A stretch of DNA of 64,000 bases from a virus. A program made the position numbers and the translations under genes. Below, in pieces: positions 34,133-41,879 of this stretch (position 1 is the first letter of the stretch; each line of letters starts with the position of its first letter). Location of the stretch: positions 1 to 64,000 of the IMG/VR virus record IMGVR_UViG_3300032046_000014. One strand, 5' to 3'. The notes beneath the pieces are model-generated. The model had not been told where the DNA came from. It did not search any database and worked only from the letters and a program-made list of their open reading frames with translations.

Positions 34133-34531
34133 TTATCCTCCTGCCAATTCATTCAGACGTGCGGTAATGTATTCTGGTATTTTTGGTCTGACAGTTTCTA
34201 CCGCATTAGTGAGAAAGAGTTTCGGAGGTACACTTGTTCCTGCTCGAGTTGTCCAGCCGAACTCTTGAAAAAAAGGATATCCAAGAACATTGCTACCGAC
34301 TTGAACTTTTACAATGTTTCCTTCAATGGACTGGTCTAGCATTTGAAGGCTATTGATCAATGTGCCTGTTCTTGACTTCAGGACTGCCATAGCATTTGTC
34401 CTTGCTAAAGACACAATCTCATTAGCCCCATCCCGCATACCTGCTAGTACGACTTCAAGCACTTTTGCTCTCATGCCCTGTAATTTTCTGAGAGCTTCAG
34501 GCATTCCTATCTCTATGATTCTGGCACTCAT
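34133..34531 (-). CDS. HK97 gp10-like tail/neck protein
   Basis: A 132-residue protein. LLEVVLAGMRDGANEIVSLA-type N-terminal helix (here VLEVVLAGMRDGANEIVSLA), KSRTGTLINSLQM, and a strand region with GYPFFQEFGWTTRAG match the HK97 gp10-type family that joins tube and neck (SRTGxLxxSI, YxxxxEFGT). It overlaps the chaperone frame by 4 nt. Confidence 0.7.
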   Translation of the reverse strand: MSARIIEIGMPEALRKLQGMRAKVLEVVLAGMRDGANEIVSLARTNAMAVLKSRTGTLINSLQMLDQSIEGNIVKVQVGSNVLGYPFFQEFGWTTRAGTSVPPKLFLTNAVETVRPKIPEYITARLNELAGG

Positions 34532-34827
34532 GTTGGTGGCGCCTTTTGAAATATCATTCCTTCCGGAAGCAGACTTATGCCCTTCTGCTGTCCCCGTCTC
34601 GATTTTGCAGCTGCCATATGCAGTTGCACCTTTAATATAGTCTTCAGTAATTCAGCGTCCACAGCGTCCATCGCCTCAACCTGGGCTGGCGTGAATCCGT
34701 AGGCGGTGGCAAACTGATGTTTTTCAATTGCTTCTTTTGCGAGCGTATCGTCGCCGCAGAGACTTATGTTGTTGGAGTAGATCGCTGCCGCGAGACGCTG
34801 AATGGTGCTAAAGGGGGCGAGTTCCAT
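34528..34827 (-). CDS. tail-assembly chaperone, second frame (gpT-like)
   Basis: A 99-residue frame that overlaps the end of the upstream chaperone frame by 64 nt in the -1 phase. Its own ATG (34827) lies inside that overlap and has no clear ribosome-binding site, so it may be made mostly by frameshifting at the heptamer 34809-34815. Read-through would give a fusion of about 254 residues. It contains a short helical domain (YGFTPAQVEAMDAVDAELLK). Arrangement is that of the lambda G/GT pair. Confidence 0.65.
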   Translation of the reverse strand: MELAPFSTIQRLAAAIYSNNISLCGDDTLAKEAIEKHQFATAYGFTPAQVEAMDAVDAELLKTILKVQLHMAAAKSRRGQQKGISLLPEGMIFQKAPPT

Positions 34828-35291
34828 GCCAGAATTTGAGTGTATAGTATATCCAGGATTGCTCCGTCCAATGTTGTTTTATCAAGGTCTTCTTTGGTTT
34901 TCAGTGGTTCAGGACTTTTGACTGCGCATGTGGTGATGGCAAAATCCATGACGTCAGAAGTAACTTTGACGCCTGAAGATTGTCCTTCACCTGTTTGAGT
35001 AAATGTGCCTGTCAGCCTGTAAAATTCCTGTCTTTCTCGGTATGTCCAGCGTCTTATCTTGAATGTGTTGCTTTCAGTTGGTTTGATTTTGTGGGTACAA
35101 AGTATAGGAGTCGGAGTCTTGTGTTCTGGGTCTTCTGTGTCAAGCATTCCTATTTTTGTGTTACAGACGATTTCTGCTTTGCCCCGGCTTTCGATGATGC
35201 CATTTGTTAGTCTATCGACATGTAGTGTGTTGCATTCGGGACATATTTCGATGAGTATGTCTTTTGTTTTTGTGGAGCTTTCTTCGCTCAT
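34764..35291 (-). CDS. tail-assembly chaperone, first frame (gpG-like)
   Basis: A 175-residue protein directly upstream of the tape-measure region. It has a zinc-ribbon start (CPECNTLHVDRL, then CNTK and CTHK), a basic core (TFKIRRWTYRERQEFYRLTG) and an acidic helical end. Position, size and the overlapping second frame identify it as a tail-assembly chaperone. The zinc-ribbon N-terminus is unusual for this family. Confidence 0.65.
   Translation of the reverse strand: MSEESSTKTKDILIEICPECNTLHVDRLTNGIIESRGKAEIVCNTKIGMLDTEDPEHKTPTPILCTHKIKPTESNTFKIRRWTYRERQEFYRLTGTFTQTGEGQSSGVKVTSDVMDFAITTCAVKSPEPLKTKEDLDKTTLDGAILDILYTQILAWNSPPLAPFSVSRQRSTPTT
34809..34815 (-). promoter_or_regulatory. candidate -1 ribosomal frameshift site
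   Basis: On the - strand the heptamer C CCT TTA lies in the chaperone overlap with codon boundaries as X XXY YYZ, the canonical -1 slippery form. After the slip the ribosome reads CCC TTT AGC and enters the 34528-34827 frame. Confidence 0.55.
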
Positions 35292-35309
35292 GCCTGTCTT
35301 GGTCTCCGT

Positions 35310-36131
35310 TTAAGTGAGAGATGCTGAGAGTGCTGTGAATGCCCAGCGTTCCAGTGCTACTTCTGTGGGTCGAATGGTGAAGCTATCGAGTCTGTGGAAT
35401 TTGCATTTTGTCAGTGTCAGTATGGATGACGGTGAACTGTTCAAGGTCCAGGCAATAGTACGATCTGTATAATCTACTAGATCAGTGTAGCGGTTTTGGC
35501 TAATCCAGATGAGAGTCATTGTGCCTGTGATGGCTCGTTGTTTTGGCGGAATGAATTCTGCTTGGCCGCTTCCCATCACGTAGATTACTTCTGGGTTGCG
35601 TTCTATTGTCACGGTGATTTCTGTGCATGGAACACCTGGACCGCCTACTGTTACTGGGTTGAGGCCGCCGCTTGTGAAGATCCATGGAGGTGTTGCAACA
35701 TCACCTGCCCAGCTGCCCGTGCCTACTGGATCTGCTGTGCTTGGCTTCGGGATTTCTCGGCATACGATTTCGCCTCTGAGTCTGATTGCTTCGTTCGGTC
35801 TTCCTGTCAAGGTAAGAGTTCTTGGTCTACAACCATTGAGCTTGTAATAGTAGACTGTGCCTGCTGCTCCGCCCATTTTGATGCCGAAGGCTAAGCTTAG
35901 ACTTTTGTCAATGCTGCCAGCTCCTCCGCCCTGTGGATTGATGAAGTATTTGGCCCAAGTGCTTCCTTGCATGAAATGTTCAAGCGTGAACTCATATGAT
36001 TCTTGTCCTTTCAATAGATACGCAGGATCTTCGCTTCCGAGCTGTCGAACTATGATCGGCGGTATGTCTGCTCTGGGATCCCAGCTTTCTGACGGACCTA
36101 TCCAGCTGAGATCAGGATTTGTGGGGAACAC
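35310..36131 (-). CDS. tail tube (major tail) protein
   Basis: A 273-residue beta-rich protein with Gly-rich turns (GAGSIDKSLSLAFGIKMGGA, LTLTGRPNEAIRLRGEIVC, IERNPEVIYVMGSGQAEF), matching tail tube proteins of archaeal and bacterial siphoviruses. The frame stays open for about 27 codons above the GTG at 36131 (VYKHPQYVEEVTFG) but has no usual start there; a strong AAGGAGAT and ATG at 36222 lie in another phase. A +1 shift near the TTTC or CTATAA at 36180 would join them. See findings. Confidence 0.75.
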   Translation of the reverse strand: MFPTNPDLSWIGPSESWDPRADIPPIIVRQLGSEDPAYLLKGQESYEFTLEHFMQGSTWAKYFINPQGGGAGSIDKSLSLAFGIKMGGAAGTVYYYKLNGCRPRTLTLTGRPNEAIRLRGEIVCREIPKPSTADPVGTGSWAGDVATPPWIFTSGGLNPVTVGGPGVPCTEITVTIERNPEVIYVMGSGQAEFIPPKQRAITGTMTLIWISQNRYTDLVDYTDRTIAWTLNSSPSSILTLTKCKFHRLDSFTIRPTEVALERWAFTALSASLT

Positions 36132-36263
36132 TCCAAAGGTGACTTCTTCAACATATTGTGGGTGCTTATAGACGAAACCAGCCGCCGCTTGGCGGGGTTG
36201 TGAAGCTCGGTGGTGAGCTCATTTCTTTTTCATCTCCTTTTTTCATTCTTTTTTGTTGTACGC

Positions 36264-36791
36264 TTAGCGGTTAACCTGGATTCCGCCTACTATGGCATTA
36301 CGGAATTCGCGCGCCCGGACCGGAAGTATCGAGTGAAGTATGGGGAAGCCTGCTCTTGACGCTGCAGCAGAAGATTTCTGAGAACGCAAAATATCATCAT
36401 CAATGGCGAAGTATTGGTCAGCGCAGATTTCATTTTCGAAGTAGACCCATTGGATGTCTTCAACAGTGGTTTGGTACAGGTGTAGTATTCGTCTGACTTC
36501 CTGCAGCATATATTTACGATTGTTCTTGGCTTGCGCCAGAGCGTCTTTTTCTGTGGTTCGCGGCCGCACCCAGACGTGTACGTGTGCGAGATGATCAAGT
36601 TGTAGCCATTCTGCCGTTAACACTTTAGGAGTGTCGCCGATGGTGACTACTTCTATGCTTGGGTACTTGCGTGACGGAGCCGTTTCACCGGTGTTAAAAT
36701 CAACATGTTTCTTGTCCAAGTTCCCATGGAGCCGCCAATTGTCATATAGCTTTTGGCGTATTGCCTCGGGAACGTCTGTTGTGAATACCAT
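36264..36791 (-). CDS. tail completion/terminator-like protein
   Basis: A 175-residue protein before the tail tube gene. The plan (VFTTDVPEAIRQKLYDNWRL, YPSIEVVTIGDTPK, WLQLDHLAHVHVWVRP, MLQEVRRILHLYQ) is that of gpU/gp17-like tail terminators: an N-terminal helix, beta strands with hydrophobic residues, and a C-terminal helix. A GGAAGG lies 8 nt before the ATG. A late-type promoter sits about 110 nt upstream at 36901-36927, so this is the first gene of the tail operon. Confidence 0.6.
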   Translation of the reverse strand: MVFTTDVPEAIRQKLYDNWRLHGNLDKKHVDFNTGETAPSRKYPSIEVVTIGDTPKVLTAEWLQLDHLAHVHVWVRPRTTEKDALAQAKNNRKYMLQEVRRILHLYQTTVEDIQWVYFENEICADQYFAIDDDILRSQKSSAAASRAGFPILHSILPVRAREFRNAIVGGIQVNR

Positions 36792-36900
36792 TGTCTTTGC
36801 CTTCCATCACGCTACACGCGGTATAGGATCGGGTTGGGCTTTGCGCAACGTTGTCTATTTTGAGGTTAGCCGCTGCGCGCCTGGACAGCTGTTTGACCCA

Positions 36901-36927
36901 CTATATTTTTAAGCGTTCTGTTATAAC
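36901..36927 (-). promoter_or_regulatory. late promoter of the tail operon
   Basis: A 27-bp block that is 24/27 identical to the block at 48500-48526 ahead of the prohead protease. On the - strand it has an upstream part GTTATAACAGAACG and a TATA part CTTAAAAATATAG. The upstream half may be a binding site for a late activator. Confidence 0.6.
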
Positions 36928-36997
36928 GAAAGGAATAATGTAATACTAGAAATTAGTTCTATACATCTTTTTATATAAGCGTGGAGGAATGGAAAGG

Positions 36998-37084
36998 GTA
37001 GGTGGTTGGCTTCAAGGTGCCGGGTTCTTCCTCTCCTTTCTCCCGGGAATGCGCATAGAAATTTTCCATCGAGCCACCACCTAC
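36998..37084 (+). ncRNA. candidate small structured RNA with own TATA box
   Basis: GTAGGTGGT at 36998-37006 pairs perfectly with ACCACCTAC at 37076-37084, and GGCT with AGCC extends the stem to about 13 bp with one bulge. An inner CCGGG/CCCGG helix follows. A TATA-like TTTTTATATAAG at 36968-36979 lies about 25 nt upstream, the right distance for an archaeal start at the stem base. No ORF covers it. Function unknown. Confidence 0.5.
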
Positions 37085-37225
37085 AAAATCTTAAAATAAT
37101 TAGACGCGCGCGCTAACGCCAAAAGGGACGCAAATATTGCTCTTTTTTAGAAAACTAATGTCCGATATTTAGAAAATTAGAGTAGAGAATTTTTAGGTAA
37201 ACAGGACAAGAGAAGATAGACTTCT

Positions 37226-37507
37226 ATGCGGATCACAGTAACTAATCGAGAAGCAGCGGCTTTCATCAAGCTCAGACAGCTCGGATATCCAGTTCACCTA
37301 ATCGCAAAAGCTTTTGGAAGAAGCACGAGTGTTGTGCAGCGTCGATTCCGTTTCAACGAGTTTATCCATGCAATCCGGAAAGTTGACTTAAGAAAATTGC
37401 CAGCGCGTATTCGCAGGCTCGCAGCAGCCAGACAATGGACAGCGCTCATGAAGTTTTTGCCCGCTTGGGAAAACTGGATTCTGGGCCCTGGAGGAAAGCC
37501 GCCCTAA
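37226..37507 (+). CDS. helix-turn-helix DNA-binding protein
   Basis: A 93-residue basic protein. Residues 9-45 form a helix-turn-helix (IKLRQLGYPVHLIAKAFGRS, then TSVVQRRFRF), as in recombinases or terminase small subunits. The C-terminal half is Arg/Ala/Trp rich (RIRRLAAARQWTAL). It lies just before the 13-bp repeat array at 37541-37605, a possible binding site. Confidence 0.65.
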   Translation: MRITVTNREAAAFIKLRQLGYPVHLIAKAFGRSTSVVQRRFRFNEFIHAIRKVDLRKLPARIRRLAAARQWTALMKFLPAWENWILGPGGKPP

Positions 37508-37540
37508 CCTTCACGTCAAACCTTCAGTCTAACGTTTAAT

Positions 37541-37605
37541 GTTAAGGGTAAAGCTTAAAGTATAACCTTAAAGTTTAAGTTTAAAGGATAATCTTAAAGT
37601 AAAAG
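37541..37605. repeat. array of five 13-bp units (CTTAAAGT core)
   Basis: Units start at 37541, 37554, 37567, 37580 and 37593. Three have a perfect CTTAAAGT, the others GTTAAGGG and TTTAAAGG. The AT-rich array follows the HTH gene and precedes a 300-nt gene-free stretch (37606-37907). It looks like an operator or iteron array; a replication origin is possible. Confidence 0.55.
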
Positions 37606-37907
37606 AATCAAGATGCCCGCGCTGCAACACCTCAGAATTTTCTCATAGAAAATCTTTTATCTACATAACGCCAAGGCTTCTCTCAGCACGGCGTGATGAG
37701 CTGCTCCTACAGCAACCCAAAAAGGGAAGCTTGAGAGTAAGACGCTTGCAGAGAACGGGTGATGGAAATCTTGGTAATGCTAACGTTGCCCAAGTGCTGT
37801 AAGGTGCTCACCAGGTCTACACGTGGTCCTTTAGACCAGCATGACGCATGTGACCATAACGGTCACGCGCGCTTGTCAGTCGCACGTGCAAATTGGAGAT
37901 ATCGAGA
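37606..37907. other. gene-free stretch with short hairpins
   Basis: No ORF supported here. It has GTGACC/GGTCAC (6 bp, 37849-37865) and GGTC/GACC short stems near the downstream start. It may hold a leader, an origin or a small RNA. Confidence 0.3.
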
Positions 37908-38765
37908 GTGCCTATACAAACAATCGAAGAACTGAAAGCAAAGTTTCCCAAAGAAGAAGTAAGTCCGTATGGTCCTTGCCTCATTATCCCTGGAACTGAG
38001 TTTGATCCAGACTCGGAAGATCCTCTTGAAGAACAAGGATATAGAATAATCAACATGTCTTTTAAAGGAAAGATGGTTACTCTCGTGAAGCTTACAAAAA
38101 AAGAACAGACCCCAGATGTTCATGAACCGCCTGTGGAAAAAGCCAAAAACGATTCTGTTAAACGTGGACGAGGCCAGAAAATGACAACGGGATTTTGCCG
38201 ATGGACTGCCGATGATCAAGCAAAGTTGCTTCGGCTTTGGGATGAAACGCCAGGTATAGCTGCAGAAAAAACTGCAGCTCTAACGGCTCAGTTTCCAAAC
38301 CGCACCGCAAAAGCTCTTGATCTACAGCATCTTAAGCTCTTGCACAAGACCGGTCAAAAGTCAAAGAAATCGAAACATTGGGCTGAGCTTCCTGTTCCAC
38401 CAATATCCAAACGTGGCTATACTTCTGGTGAAGAAATAGAAAAAAATGAAGTGGATGGCAAAGAAGAAAAGAAAGAAGCTCCAGAGATCATGGACACGAT
38501 CTTAGACAGCGTCAAATCTCTAGCAGAGGCAATAGACAAGCTTGCTGTGTTGATGGCTGAAGACCATCTCCTACATGAAAAATTAAGCTGCCAAGTGATA
38601 ATGCACGGTCTGGAAATCAGCGAAGTTGAAGAAGAATTCCAGATCCCACTATCGCTCAAGTTGCTTCTCAAGAATGCTCTTCTCAGCAATGACGGAATAC
38701 ACTGCGCTGTTTTTAAAGCGAGAACTAATAAGTTTCTTGAAGCTGTCCGTCCAGTGGAAATGTAG
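37908..38765 (+). CDS. SANT/Myb-like DNA-binding protein
   Basis: A 285-residue protein from GTG 37908, which has GGAGAT about 8 nt upstream. The N-terminal third is a mixed domain with EQGYRIINMSFKGKMVTLVK. Residues 90-145 (RWTADDQAKLLRLWDETPGI, then EKTAALTAQFPNRTAKALDL) form a SANT/Myb-like helical unit as used for DNA binding. A charged linker and a helical C-terminal domain (DTILDSVKSLAEAIDKLAVL) follow. Possibly a chromatin-type or regulatory protein of the virus. Confidence 0.65.
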   Translation: MPIQTIEELKAKFPKEEVSPYGPCLIIPGTEFDPDSEDPLEEQGYRIINMSFKGKMVTLVKLTKKEQTPDVHEPPVEKAKNDSVKRGRGQKMTTGFCRWTADDQAKLLRLWDETPGIAAEKTAALTAQFPNRTAKALDLQHLKLLHKTGQKSKKSKHWAELPVPPISKRGYTSGEEIEKNEVDGKEEKKEAPEIMDTILDSVKSLAEAIDKLAVLMAEDHLLHEKLSCQVIMHGLEISEVEEEFQIPLSLKLLLKNALLSNDGIHCAVFKARTNKFLEAVRPVEM

Positions 38766-38779
38766 GGGTGGGGTCTAAC

Positions 38780-38914
38780 ATGGATTGTCCTAGATGTGGA
38801 AGTCTATGGATATCTGACAAGGCTATCGTTATGCGGATAACTAAGAGCATCGCTGCCCAGAAGATTGATGGTCAACGGTATAAATGCTTGAACTGTGGAA
38901 CTGAATTTTCTTGA
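38780..38914 (+). CDS. 44-residue zinc-ribbon microprotein
   Basis: CPRCGSLW near the start and CLNCGTEFS at the end form a classic zinc ribbon, separated by a basic helix. GGGGTGGGG upstream of the ATG serves as ribosome-binding site. Its TGA overlaps the TTG of the next gene (TTGA at 38911-38914), which supports translation of both. Confidence 0.65.
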   Translation: MDCPRCGSLWISDKAIVMRITKSIAAQKIDGQRYKCLNCGTEFS

Positions 38915-39150
38915 ATCCTAAGACTAAGAAAAAGAAGAAGAAGAAAAAACCCTCGACATACGTCGTGCAACCTCATCATATCACTTATGATCCTGAATGG
39001 GTAGTTCCTATGTTCAAGGGTGAACACTTCAGTATCACGAAGATGCTGAGACGCAAACGGGTCAGTTTCGGTTTTCTCGAGGCGCTGATGGATTTCATCG
39101 AGAAACATAAAGGGCAGGCAGAAGCCCTACAACTGCCGCCTAAGAAATAA
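38911..39150 (+). CDS. small basic hypothetical protein
   Basis: A 79-residue protein with a poly-Lys start (NPKTKKKKKKKK) and a helical rest (RRKRVSFGFLEALMDFIEKH). It starts with TTG coupled to the zinc-ribbon microprotein. It converges with the ATPase gene and overlaps its end by 11 nt. Perhaps a DNA-binding accessory. Confidence 0.5.
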   Translation: MNPKTKKKKKKKKPSTYVVQPHHITYDPEWVVPMFKGEHFSITKMLRRKRVSFGFLEALMDFIEKHKGQAEALQLPPKK

Positions 39151-40795
39151 TTACGTTAGGAGCCAGTTTCCAGCGATTGCGATCCGTATGCTTCATGCCA
39201 AGCACATCAGCTTCTACAAGTTCTACGAGAGTTCCAGTCACAGCTTGAGACGTGTTAGGTCCCAATGCCAATTCGTCAAGTCTACTCTGCACTTCATTTA
39301 GGGCTTTCCAAGTCTTAAAGAAATCTTCCTTTACAAGTCGAAGAACTTTGCCCTTCACAGTGTCGCTTGGAACCTTCGGCAATTCCCTCTTGATCTCTTC
39401 CAGTTCAACCACGGTGACAATAGGTTGAAGTCCTAAAGTGGTATGCACCGGTGTATCTACCGATGTAGGTACTGGTGTAGGCGCGAATTCAATGAGAGCC
39501 TTATTTAAAGCATCAAAGGCCGCAACTTTCCTTACAACTTCCTTGGGCAACGGGCGCTCTTCTGTTTCAGCATCTGCTCGCCCTCGAGAATAACCATTCA
39601 AATCAGCTTCAACGACAGCCTTTTGCAATTCATCTTTCGAAACATAGTCCTGCAGAACTTTTCGAAGTTTCTCTTCTACCATCCGATTACTTAGATGTTC
39701 AAGTTGACGAGCGAATTCTTTCTCACATTCTTCACGCTTTCGTTTTTCTTCTTCATACATTTCCTTGTACATTTCATCATTCACTTCCATGTTTGGTTTC
39801 AGATAAGCTTCCTTCACCTGTAATGGTGTCATGATTCCTCGGGCCACGGCCTCCCCGACATTCTCCGGTACACCTGTAGGCAACACGTAAACTTTCTTGA
39901 CCATGTTACCGATGGCCGCGTAGAAATGGCCCAGGGGCAATGTTTGTATTTCTTCAGCAGGCACCTTCACACCCAACAGCTGTTTGAGAATGCGTTCTAT
40001 TTCATGGGCTTCTTTCATACGTCCCATGAGCCAGTTGTCGACCTGCCGCAGCGGAGTCTTGTCGATTCCCCCGATGTCTTGGCTGTCCAGCCATAGATAA
40101 TTGCCCAATGCAGCGCCTTTGCGAATGAACTGCTGTGCAACCCATTTCACCGGCGTCATTCTGCCCTGGGGAATCATTTCCCAAGCTTCAGGAATTATGA
40201 TGATCACATGATCCAGCTTTGCAAAAACATGCTCGATCGTGCTGGCTATCACGAGCTGCTGCGTCTCGAGACGCATGTCCTTTAAGTCCATAACGTTGAC
40301 ACCGTCTTTCAAGTCAAGATTCACGGTGAAGGTCCACTTGGCCAATTCAGGAATTACGATGTCCAGGTACTCGTCGAGACGTTCGTAGACGGCGCGCATG
40401 AACCCGCTTTTCTCAGTCTTTGCCAATTCACGAGATACAAGCTGAATTTCCTTCAGGTCTTTTCGTCCACGACAAACCTTCATGATCGCAGAACGCATGC
40501 CCGGCTCATACTTTACCTTCTCACCAAGGGCCACATTCACAAGACTTTCGACATACTGCCAGTCAGAACGGGGCTTATAATAGGGCATTAAAAAATTGAA
40601 TTTGGTAAAGCCACCTTCACCACGCTTGGTGATGAATGCGATGGCCCTGAGTTTTGAACGACTGATGAATCCTTCTATGCCGGTGGTTTTCCCTGAGAGC
40701 GCGCTCATGCCGAAGATGGCAAGATGATGAAGAGACATGTAGACAGGCAGGCCCGAGCCGATCTCATAGCCGACAAGAACCTGATCAACTGTCAT
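39140..40795 (-). CDS. HerA/VirB4-like P-loop ATPase
   Basis: A 551-residue protein. Walker A is GMSALSGKTTG (residues 29-39), Walker B is HVIIIIPEAWEM (196-207), with a Glu after the Pro as in HerA/FtsK-type ATPases. The middle holds a helical region, and residues 330-430 are a long coiled coil (MYKEMYEEEKRKREECEKEF). The C-terminus (VTGTLVELVEADVLGMKHTD) looks like a winged helix. It resembles proteins that move or hold DNA. TerL provides a separate packaging motor, so a role in genome segregation, DNA delivery or replication is more likely. Confidence 0.7.
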   Translation of the reverse strand: MTVDQVLVGYEIGSGLPVYMSLHHLAIFGMSALSGKTTGIEGFISRSKLRAIAFITKRGEGGFTKFNFLMPYYKPRSDWQYVESLVNVALGEKVKYEPGMRSAIMKVCRGRKDLKEIQLVSRELAKTEKSGFMRAVYERLDEYLDIVIPELAKWTFTVNLDLKDGVNVMDLKDMRLETQQLVIASTIEHVFAKLDHVIIIIPEAWEMIPQGRMTPVKWVAQQFIRKGAALGNYLWLDSQDIGGIDKTPLRQVDNWLMGRMKEAHEIERILKQLLGVKVPAEEIQTLPLGHFYAAIGNMVKKVYVLPTGVPENVGEAVARGIMTPLQVKEAYLKPNMEVNDEMYKEMYEEEKRKREECEKEFARQLEHLSNRMVEEKLRKVLQDYVSKDELQKAVVEADLNGYSRGRADAETEERPLPKEVVRKVAAFDALNKALIEFAPTPVPTSVDTPVHTTLGLQPIVTVVELEEIKRELPKVPSDTVKGKVLRLVKEDFFKTWKALNEVQSRLDELALGPNTSQAVTGTLVELVEADVLGMKHTDRNRWKLAPNVIIS

Positions 40796-41073
40796 TCAGT
40801 TTCCTCTTCTTCTTCTCTTTTCTTGCGGTAATGCTTTTTAAATGCAATCTGTATTCTGTCTCCACAGACGATGCCATAAAGTTCCCAGAGATCTTTGGGC
40901 AAGAACAAACACATGCCTGTGCCTCGAGCAGAAACTGGCAATGTAACAACTTCATCAAGCTTCGCAAGAAGATCCCATTCACTTGTACTGAATCTTCGTT
41001 CGAATGGTGGGGCTTTCTTCCTTTTTCTAAATCCTCCCCGAAGTTCCCCTCGAACTTCCATGTCTTTTGCCAT
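40792..41073 (-). CDS. AbrB/SpoVT-like protein
   Basis: A 93-residue protein whose C-terminal half (SARGTGMCLFLPKDLWELYG, then IVCGDRIQIAFKKHY) has the swapped-hairpin pattern of AbrB/MazE-type DNA-binding domains (LPKElxexxGixxGDxVEI). The N-terminus is basic. Its stop overlaps the ATPase start (ATGA). It may regulate the ATPase gene or be its DNA-binding partner. Confidence 0.65.
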   Translation of the reverse strand: MAKDMEVRGELRGGFRKRKKAPPFERRFSTSEWDLLAKLDEVVTLPVSARGTGMCLFLPKDLWELYGIVCGDRIQIAFKKHYRKKREEEEETE

Positions 41074-41284
41074 TACATTTCACAACCATAATCCCGATTA
41101 ATAATCATATCTTCAACAACTGATGATGCTATTAATTAGACTAGAATATACACTGAACGAAGTTTCACATCGCACATCTACACTAACCATTGAAAAGACT
41201 CCATTCATGTCGTCCTCAGCATGTTCTCTGTCTGACAATACATAAAAATCTTACGTAGTATTGAACAATGCTACACTAATCGGG

Positions 41285-41593
41285 TCAAACTGGTCTGCCC
41301 CTTAACCATTTTTGATTAGTGCTCAAAGTAACAGCGTACCCAGCCAAGATAACAGTACCCTCACGCAGACAAGCTGACTTCAAATCCAAATCGTCTGAAG
41401 AACTTTTCCATACGGAGCCATCATCGTTTCTATGCCAATGTTTCGTCCGTCCTTCACATACCTGCAGGTGTAGCTGATAATCGTAACTGCTCATCAAAAA
41501 ACAGGGACAGTAATGGCATTTTCTGCCCCATCCAAGATAGAATATTGTGCCTTCAGGCGCATCATCATGATGAATGACAGATGAAAAACTCAA
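41285..41593 (-). CDS. Cys/His-rich hypothetical protein
   Basis: A 102-residue protein with CHYCPCF and later C and H residues (HLQVCEGRTKHWH), a likely zinc site. It overlaps the membrane protein gene upstream by 4 nt. A 211-nt gap (41074-41284) separates it from the AbrB-like gene. Function unknown. Confidence 0.5.
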   Translation of the reverse strand: MSFSSVIHHDDAPEGTIFYLGWGRKCHYCPCFLMSSYDYQLHLQVCEGRTKHWHRNDDGSVWKSSSDDLDLKSACLREGTVILAGYAVTLSTNQKWLRGRPV

Positions 41594-41847
41594 GCGGGTA
41601 TCGCCGTAGCCTTTTTTGCTGCGAAGTCAGCTTTTTCTTGTGCTAGTTGGGCCATTGTTTGGTATGCTTTTGCTTGTCCCGAGTAGTAGCCTGCGCTTAC
41701 GAAGCCCATGCCAGAGAGAAGCATTAGAAAAATCGTGTAGATATCACTCCATGGAGCAACGTGAGCAAGAGCCAGCTCAACACATGCGGCGATAATCGCT
41801 ATTGCTGTGACGGCCATAAGTATTCTATCGATTGGAATATCTGCCAA
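41590..41847 (-). CDS. small membrane protein
   Basis: An 85-residue protein with two hydrophobic helices (residues 8-28, RILMAVTAIAIIAACVELAL, and 35-58, IYTIFLMLLSGMGFVSAGYY) and an Ala/Lys-rich tail (KADFAAKKATAIP). It lies in a set with a secreted-type protease. Holin or membrane anchor possible. Confidence 0.5.
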   Translation of the reverse strand: MADIPIDRILMAVTAIAIIAACVELALAHVAPWSDIYTIFLMLLSGMGFVSAGYYSGQAKAYQTMAQLAQEKADFAAKKATAIPA

Positions 41848-41879
41848 AACATTTTCACCTCCTCCAATACAGCAAACTG

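Noticed and set aside
37056-37600. tRNA-like element in the 36998-37084 hairpin
   Set aside because: It has a long rod stem but no T-arm or D-arm.
37680-37800. A possible C/D box sRNA (TGATGA near 37695)
   Set aside because: No clear D or D' box (CTGA) in the right position, so the call is not supported.
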